Notes under the pieces: generated by a model
What the model saw: the letters and a program-made list of their open reading frames with translations, nothing else
The model's database searches: none
What the model was told of the DNA's origin: nothing
Shown here: one piece after another, positions 24,256 to 64,000 of the stretch
Layout: each line of letters opens with the position of its first letter
How positions within the stretch are numbered: position 1 is the first letter of the stretch
From: Sipunculus nudus
Taxonomy: Eukaryota > Annelida > Sipuncula > Golfingiida > Sipunculidae
Assembly: GCA_026874595.1 (NCBI GenBank)
Contig: CM049312.1
Coordinates: 56,361,429-56,425,428 of the forward strand
Direction of reading: 5' to 3'
Length of the DNA: 64,000 bases
Translations under genes and position numbers: made by a program

Positions 24256-24290
24256 CATATATACATACACGTCTATATATATATATGCAT
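24190..24290. repeat. (TC)n/(TA)n microsatellite
   Basis: A CTCTCTCT run followed by long TA repeats. Confidence 0.95.
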
Positions 24291-24556
24291 GTGCATGTGA
24301 GCGAGCGTAACAGTTTGTTTGCGCTTGTTTCCTTTGAGGTCTTTACTGGTGGTAGCCCTAATTAGCTAATTAGGCTGGACACGGTTATGACATATCCTTC
24401 TGTGCATAACCTCAGGCAGGTTTTATGGCCCATGCACTAGATGGACTTCACACCCTCGTTATCAGCTTTTCACACCTAGAACTAACTCACCCGGACCTCC
24501 CCGAGACTCATGCAGGCCCTGGCACTGGGGGAATATTTGGCTGGGCAGCGAATGTG

Positions 24557-24895
24557 TATTTATCACTCCGTCATAACTCCAACGCACCAAATTTCTCGTA
24601 AGTATATAATACTCCGTCATGACTCCCACGTCTCAGATTTCCTGTAAGTATACATCACTCCGTCATAACTTCCACGTCCCTGAATTCTTGTAAGTATATA
24701 TCACCCCGTCATAACTCCTAGTAACCAGATTTCTTGTATGTATAAATCACTCTGTCATAACCCACACGTCCAAGATTTCTTGTAAGCATATATCACATCG
24801 TCATAAGCCACACGTTCCAGATTTCTCGTAAGTATACATCACTCCTTCATAACTTCCACGTCCCTGAATTCTTGTAAGTATATATCACTCCGGAT
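24557..24895. repeat. 47-bp satellite, right block
   Basis: About seven further units in the same orientation as the left block, continuing it after the inserted element. Confidence 0.88.
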
Positions 24896-25340
24896 TGATA
24901 TATAATTACTAGAAATCAAGCCGTTTACATTGAGAAGTTGTCATCGGTTTGCGGCTATTAATGTGATCATTGCCGGAGTAACACCACAGGGGTGCGTTTA
25001 GGAGGGGGTGGTGGTGCAAGGGGAACTGGGCTCGGAAACCTTTGAGGCCCTGGAAAAGTTGAACATAGAATGTCCCGAGCTCGTAGATCTTAGAAGGCCA
25101 TGAGCTGTTAGACCTTATAGGATACTCAGGCCTTGGAGACCAAGGGGTACTCAGACAGTTTTTGGTAGTGCCATCTGATGATAAGACACAATATCTCGAT
25201 ATATTATTTATCTTTTCACAGAAAACAGATGCTTCAGTGGGATGTGTCTACTCAAAACGAACCTCTTCGAGTTAGGAATCGTGGGGATGGCCGGAACTAC
25301 TTGCCCAAACTGTCATACCGTACTACAAAACCTCAATTGG

Positions 25341-27483
25341 GCAAAGTTCAACGAGACCCTTCCTGTTTTCATTTCACATGCTCACAAAATATAACTTAAT
25401 CTGTCCTTTAAAAAACACCCATGTTTATGTTATTTGCCTTAAAATGATTCTAATCCAACATTTCTTAACGGTCAATATTTTTTTCCAACCTTTTATACCT
25501 ATGCCGCCGGACAAAATAAGAAGCTTCAGTGCAGTGTGGGAAAGGATTTTTATTTGCCCTCATTTCCTGACCTTACTTTTGTATTGTATAGTATACACTA
25601 GATTTAATTTTTAAGGAGATAAAGAAATAATAAAAAAAATAATAAAAACAGAAAAATTGATAAAAAAAGAAAAAAATTCTCAAAAGGACATGAACAAACG
25701 ATGGGTGCGACCGCCTGGTACATTTTTCTTGGACTGGGGAACATTTCATTTCAAACGAATGTGCAGGTGATTAAGAATGCACATATTGGTCGACATAAAG
25801 TATACCTGTCCGATATTATCGATATATCGACTGATTATGATCTATTGTAGTCAAAATCAGGTTACAAAATTTGACATCACCAATGGATTGCTGTCAGTGA
25901 AAACTCTAAATGTAGGTTCAGCAAATGCATCTATAGATCATCCTCAGGCCGATTAGGACACAAAAGGAATCTTTTAAGTAGACTTGAAGGCCCATATGAT
26001 CAAAGGTCCGTTCAATGAATATTATTTTCTACACGATGGTTTATTGGTACTTAAAAAGAAGTGCCACAGTAAAAGAATGAAGTGCCGAACACTGTCATAA
26101 TAACAATGAATAATTATGTACTAATATCACTCATTTAAATCGTATACATTCCTTTCCAGGCGAAACCACAGTCCAGAAAGGTCTTATTGCTAAGTAACTT
26201 TTATAAATAAGGCATACAGAAACCTTAAAATCCTTATTGAAAAATTTTCACCTTGCGATACCACGTTCTCATTGGTCTGATTACAAATATTTGCTATGTG
26301 CGGGTCGTGGTCGTGAGACCCGGAAGATCTAGCCACACAAAGCGGCGGTTAATACGAAGCAGATTTGGAACGACTGCAGTGTGCAATATGAGTGGTGTAT
26401 GTTAGTCTTTAATCAATATCTTCGCGAGAGAGCGCTGCAGAACATATTGGCAAAAGATAAAGATAAATATGTTATAAATAATAATAAAAAAAACCCACAA
26501 GAACAATTTGTAAAATCAAGTTTATTTTCACTAAAATATGCATAGGTCTTCATGATATATCGTATTTAAAACAGAGTCCCAATAGTCATAAGCTCCATCA
26601 TGTATAGTTTGCTTCATTAGAAGTAATTCTGACAGAAACAACCCCAGAACACTTAAACACTATGACTGGGTATCAATTACATGATGTAAAAGCCAAGTAT
26701 ATGCTAGGTAATTTTCAAATCATCAGGGGCCGACCTAGAGGCGGGTGGGGGATCAACTGCCGACCATCATTTTTTTAAAGTTGCAAATATGTCAATATAC
26801 TAGTAATTGGCTTATTATATCTTAGGAGACAATATTTAACACATTTGCTGCCAGTACAGTGGGTGGACTCGGCCCCAGGATCATAGCTATAATATCTAAC
26901 TTTTTCAAATGGCTCACTACACTGCGTGCGCTGTGTGCATGCATCACTCGCCTTCTTGTGGTAATTAAATGGAAAATTTATCAATCGAGGTAATAATGTT
27001 GTATCACCTAGAAAATGAAAGGAGATTGAAGATTCTATAAAGTCATCTGATTTTATCAAAGAGGTTATATGTAATACTCTCCATGACTTGATATTCTCTA
27101 CGCATTTGTTTGAATCAGATTTGTGTTTTTTTTTCAGAAACCGACTCTTTTCATAATTTGTTTCCAGAGTCGTCACCGTGGCGTTTACTGCCTTCTAGAT
27201 TACCAAACTTTTCAGAATGACTATTTTTTGGGTATATAGAATATATGACTACAAATCAAAACATCTTTAGTTCCCAATCCAGCAAGAAATCTTGGGTCCA
27301 CACCTGACCGTGTTATCTAGGAAGGTCTCGCAGACAAAATTATTAACGATCATGGTCCTAAGATAAAAGACATCGGATACAGGACGAGTTGATTTCTTTC
27401 TGACACATATCTAATTATTTTGTGCAAGGCCTCCCACCGTCGACTGTTCACCTTTAGACTTAAATAAAATACTTGGCTGCAAG
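25341..27483. other. Region downstream of the SUR stop codon
   Basis: This would include the 3' UTR of the SUR gene. No minus-strand AATAAA was seen in the first ~500 bases after the stop. A half MITE lies at 26262-26392. No other feature is recognised. Confidence 0.5.
26262..26392. repeat. Half copy of the intron 6 MITE
   Basis: Matches the right arm of 54692-55082 (ttctcattggtctgattaca, then gcggttaa and acgactgcag). The left arm is missing. Confidence 0.65.
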
Positions 27484-61992
<34,509 letters not shown>

Positions 61993-62038
61993 CTTGTTGT
62001 TGTGGTCATAACTATAATTAATAAAACCCGTTTTACTG

Positions 62039-62040
<2 letters not shown>

Positions 62041-62089
<49 letters not shown>
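62041..62089. repeat. (AT)n microsatellite upstream of the SUR start codon
   Basis: About 24 TA dinucleotides, roughly 50 bp upstream of the ATG, so within the 5' UTR or the last upstream intron (a tattacag acceptor-like sequence lies just inside it). No promoter could be assigned between here and 62830. Confidence 0.95.
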
Positions 62090-62091
<2 letters not shown>

Positions 62092-62829
62092 TTTTGCATG
62101 TTGTTTTTAAATTGGAGTGTGTACTTAACCTGGGAATTTATTTACAACCTAATATTGATTTCGTATGAAAAAAATAGTTATTTTATGTATTTTCATATTA
62201 ATATTAGGCAATATATAGCTAACTTTATGTTAAATGGACCTGGATGTTACGGTTTGCATATAAACAGACCCATTACAATTACAAAATCAGGTTGTAAATT
62301 GTAATAAAAATAACATTAAATTATTGTTTGTAGTTCCAATGATTATTGGTTCGACTGGATGTACATTGCTACAATGCAAAAAAATTGTGTTCGTTATACC
62401 CATTTTTCCCTGACTTACATTGTTCAATAAAAATAAGTATCGTATATAATAAACATAAAGAAATATATATCCATATTATTCAATATAATTTATTTCCGGT
62501 AGTTGATGATTATGATTATGATTTTATACTTCTAGTGTAGTTAACAAGGAATCGCATCATACATGATATCGTGGAATGTAGTATGCAATAACTTAGAGAT
62601 TGGATAAGCAGAGTTGTACGGGGGCGGACTTAGGAAAATGAAGGGTCTAATGGCAAAACCTGGTGTAATTTTCACTTTTTATGGCAAAACATTTTATATT
62701 ATCCAATGGTTAATATCAAATTTTTGTTTTTTTATCTCATAGAAAAATATGTTATAAAATTCTAACCCACTGGATGACATGGAAAGTCATTTCTAAGTGA
62801 AAACAGTGTTACAGGTGCTCTTTTTATTA

Positions 62830-63612
62830 TGTGACACGGGCGTAACTCCTGTTGTGGCGCTAGTGTCTGGCCGCGTATTACATTCTATGTTTTATCCGTA
62901 CTGGTTGAACTCTCGTTGTCATGTAAGCCTTGGGTTTTCACGCCTGGTCGTGGGTCACGTGATGACCCCGGTGTGTGGGGATACACACGGCTATGTTCCT
63001 CTTGATTATTCTTGAAACGTGTGTTGTGCAAGATCTTATGGACTGTTCGAGAAGTGGAAAATTCTCAGCTTGGGGTGTGAAGGTACATAAGGGGCTGTGT
63101 TTTAGAACGGAAGGGCAGAGAGAGCAGAGGAGATTCCAGCGGACGAAGAAGCGTGTGTCAGATTCTAGGACCTTATCCGACTAATGCTACAATTATTGAT
63201 TTTCAAAGACTTTCTCCTGGATTTTGTGCATTTGGACTTCAGTTTACTTTCTGGGTTGTTGCAAGAACTTTCCATTGCACTGTCATTCTCCGGCATTTTA
63301 CATTTAAATGACTTATCGTTGTGATGGTGTTGGTATCCAGATACTGTGCACATTATTTTCTATGTGATTGTATTGACTTGTTGCTGTGCCGCTGTTTTAC
63401 TGTATAATTGTATTGATTTAGTGTATTATATTGTTAGGGTTGTTTTAAGAATAAATTATAGTAATTGGTTAACAAAAAAAACACTGACTTCTTTATTCAT
63501 TCCCCTAGACATTTCCAGCTGCCTAGTCTTACAGAATCTGATTTTTTTTATCTCCATTACAGAATTTGTGGTCATCACGCATACGGATTTGTTTATATTA
63601 GTTTCCGTAACA
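62830..63612 (+). repeat. Probable 5' LTR of a second Gypsy element
   Basis: Begins TGTGACACGGGCGTAAC and ends CCGTAACA. It is followed by TTGGAGGCTCTCGTCGGGAT (63618-63637), a near match to the tRNA-Pro primer site of the other element. The second LTR would lie outside the window, so the boundaries rest on TG/CA ends and this site alone. Confidence 0.55.
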
Positions 63613-63780
63613 TAAAATTGGAGGCTCTCGTCGGGATGCTTAATAGTTTTCAAATTTATTAGGCCTTGACCTTGACCCATTGTTTTATCATACCTTGTTT
63701 ACAAGATTTCATATTGTTTACAGTACATTGTTTACAGGATTTATCTCAGTGTTTTATTGTTATTGTTTTGACATCTTAAC

Positions 63781-64000
63781 ATGGCACATTTCATACCTGA
63801 GACATTTATTGACGATTCGGACCCTGATCAACTTGAACAGTTGTCAAAAGAACAGTTGTTGCGTTTGGGACAACACTTAGAGCTAAGTGTGAAAACAAAA
63901 CTTTGAGAAAGCCTGATATCATTGCTAAAATCATGTACGATCTTATAAGCAAAGGTTTAATTGAAGAGACTGAAGTTGAAATATCAAAAAAATGATAGCC
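63781..64000 (+). pseudogene. 5' end of a retrotransposon gag, frameshifted
   Basis: The ATG opens 41 codons (DPDQLEQLSKEQLLRLGQHL), then a stop. A frame shifted by one base continues with RKPDIIAKIMYDLISKGLIE and stops again before the window edge. This amphipathic, SAP-like start is common at the head of invertebrate Gypsy gag proteins. It lies about 145 bp after the primer-site-like sequence, which supports one element reading rightwards out of the window. Confidence 0.6.

Larger units (their letters stand above)
22788..24556. mobile_element. piggyBac-like non-autonomous TIR element nested in the satellite
   Basis: The ends are inverted: CACTTTCGCTGCC at left, and CACATTCGCTGCC when the right end is reverse complemented. 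A second paired block, ATTCCCCCAGTGCC, lies ~40 bp inside each end. The left end holds the perfect 18-bp palindrome TGACGAGTATACTCGTCA and a near copy. TIRs like these occur in piggyBac-type elements, but no TTAA duplication is visible and no transposase remains. It interrupts the 47-bp satellite. Confidence 0.7.
21606..25340. mobile_element. Large inverted-repeat structure with satellite interior
   Basis: The arm 21606-22020 and the reverse complement of 24893-25340 align over about 400 bp. Shared blocks include acggtatgacagtt, aaaacagatgctt-like, cagatggcactacca and catagaatg. Between them lie two blocks of a 47-bp satellite and a nested TIR element. The outer ends are blurred and no target duplication was found. 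No transposase is visible, so this could be a non-autonomous foldback-like element or a local inverted duplication. Confidence 0.75.

Noticed and set aside
22784-24560. TTAA target duplication expected for a piggyBac element
   Set aside because: The flanks read GTAA and TATT, so the class is inferred from the terminal repeats only.

Overview
The window is animal genomic DNA from an invertebrate. The sequence is AT-rich and contains introns and many repeats. A bivalve mollusc is my best guess, from the ACGG-tailed repeat families, a Gmr1-like Ty3/Gypsy element and tRNA-derived SINE pieces. That is inference, and I cannot name a species.

The only intact gene lies on the minus strand and fills 61992 down to 27484. 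I resolved 33 coding exons. All splice phases agree, and the product is 1651 residues. It is a sulfonylurea-receptor-type ABC protein of the ABCC8/ABCC9 group: TMD0 with two N-terminal glycosylation sequons, an L0 linker, TMD1, NBD1, an acidic linker, TMD2 and NBD2. In vertebrates such proteins are regulatory subunits of Kir6 (K-ATP) channels. One intron (13) uses a GC donor. Intron 11 carries a 25-bp tandem array in exact register with the exon 11 splice donor. Intron 5 carries a similar but looser array related to the end of exon 5.

Downstream of the gene, in the same orientation, lie remnants of a second copy of its 3' end: exon 29' (20346-20268 plus 14207-14095), exon 32' (12311-12165) and exon 33' (9089-8952). 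Exon 29' has lost its P-loop and splice donor and is split by a 6.06-kb LTR retrotransposon (14208-20267, plus strand). Exons 32' and 33' are still open with usable splice sites. Vertebrate ABCC9 makes SUR2A and SUR2B by swapping its last exon at the same intron position, so exon 33' could be an alternative last exon.

The retrotransposon has a perfect 18-base tRNA-Pro-type primer binding site, a SCAN-like gag, and the unusual pol order protease, integrase, reverse transcriptase/RNase H. It is broken by stops, frameshifts, loss of the protease active site and a truncated RNase H. A second LTR element begins at 62830 and runs off the right edge.

The rest is repeats. There is a 340-bp tandem array with an ACGG tail (2870-5110) and a 500-bp TIR element with two relatives. 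A 60-bp satellite has a pol III A box in most units (10226-10842). A large inverted repeat (21606-25340) encloses a 47-bp satellite and a nested piggyBac-like element. There are also several MITEs, SINE pieces and microsatellites. No tRNA, rRNA or CRISPR was seen, and no second intact gene.
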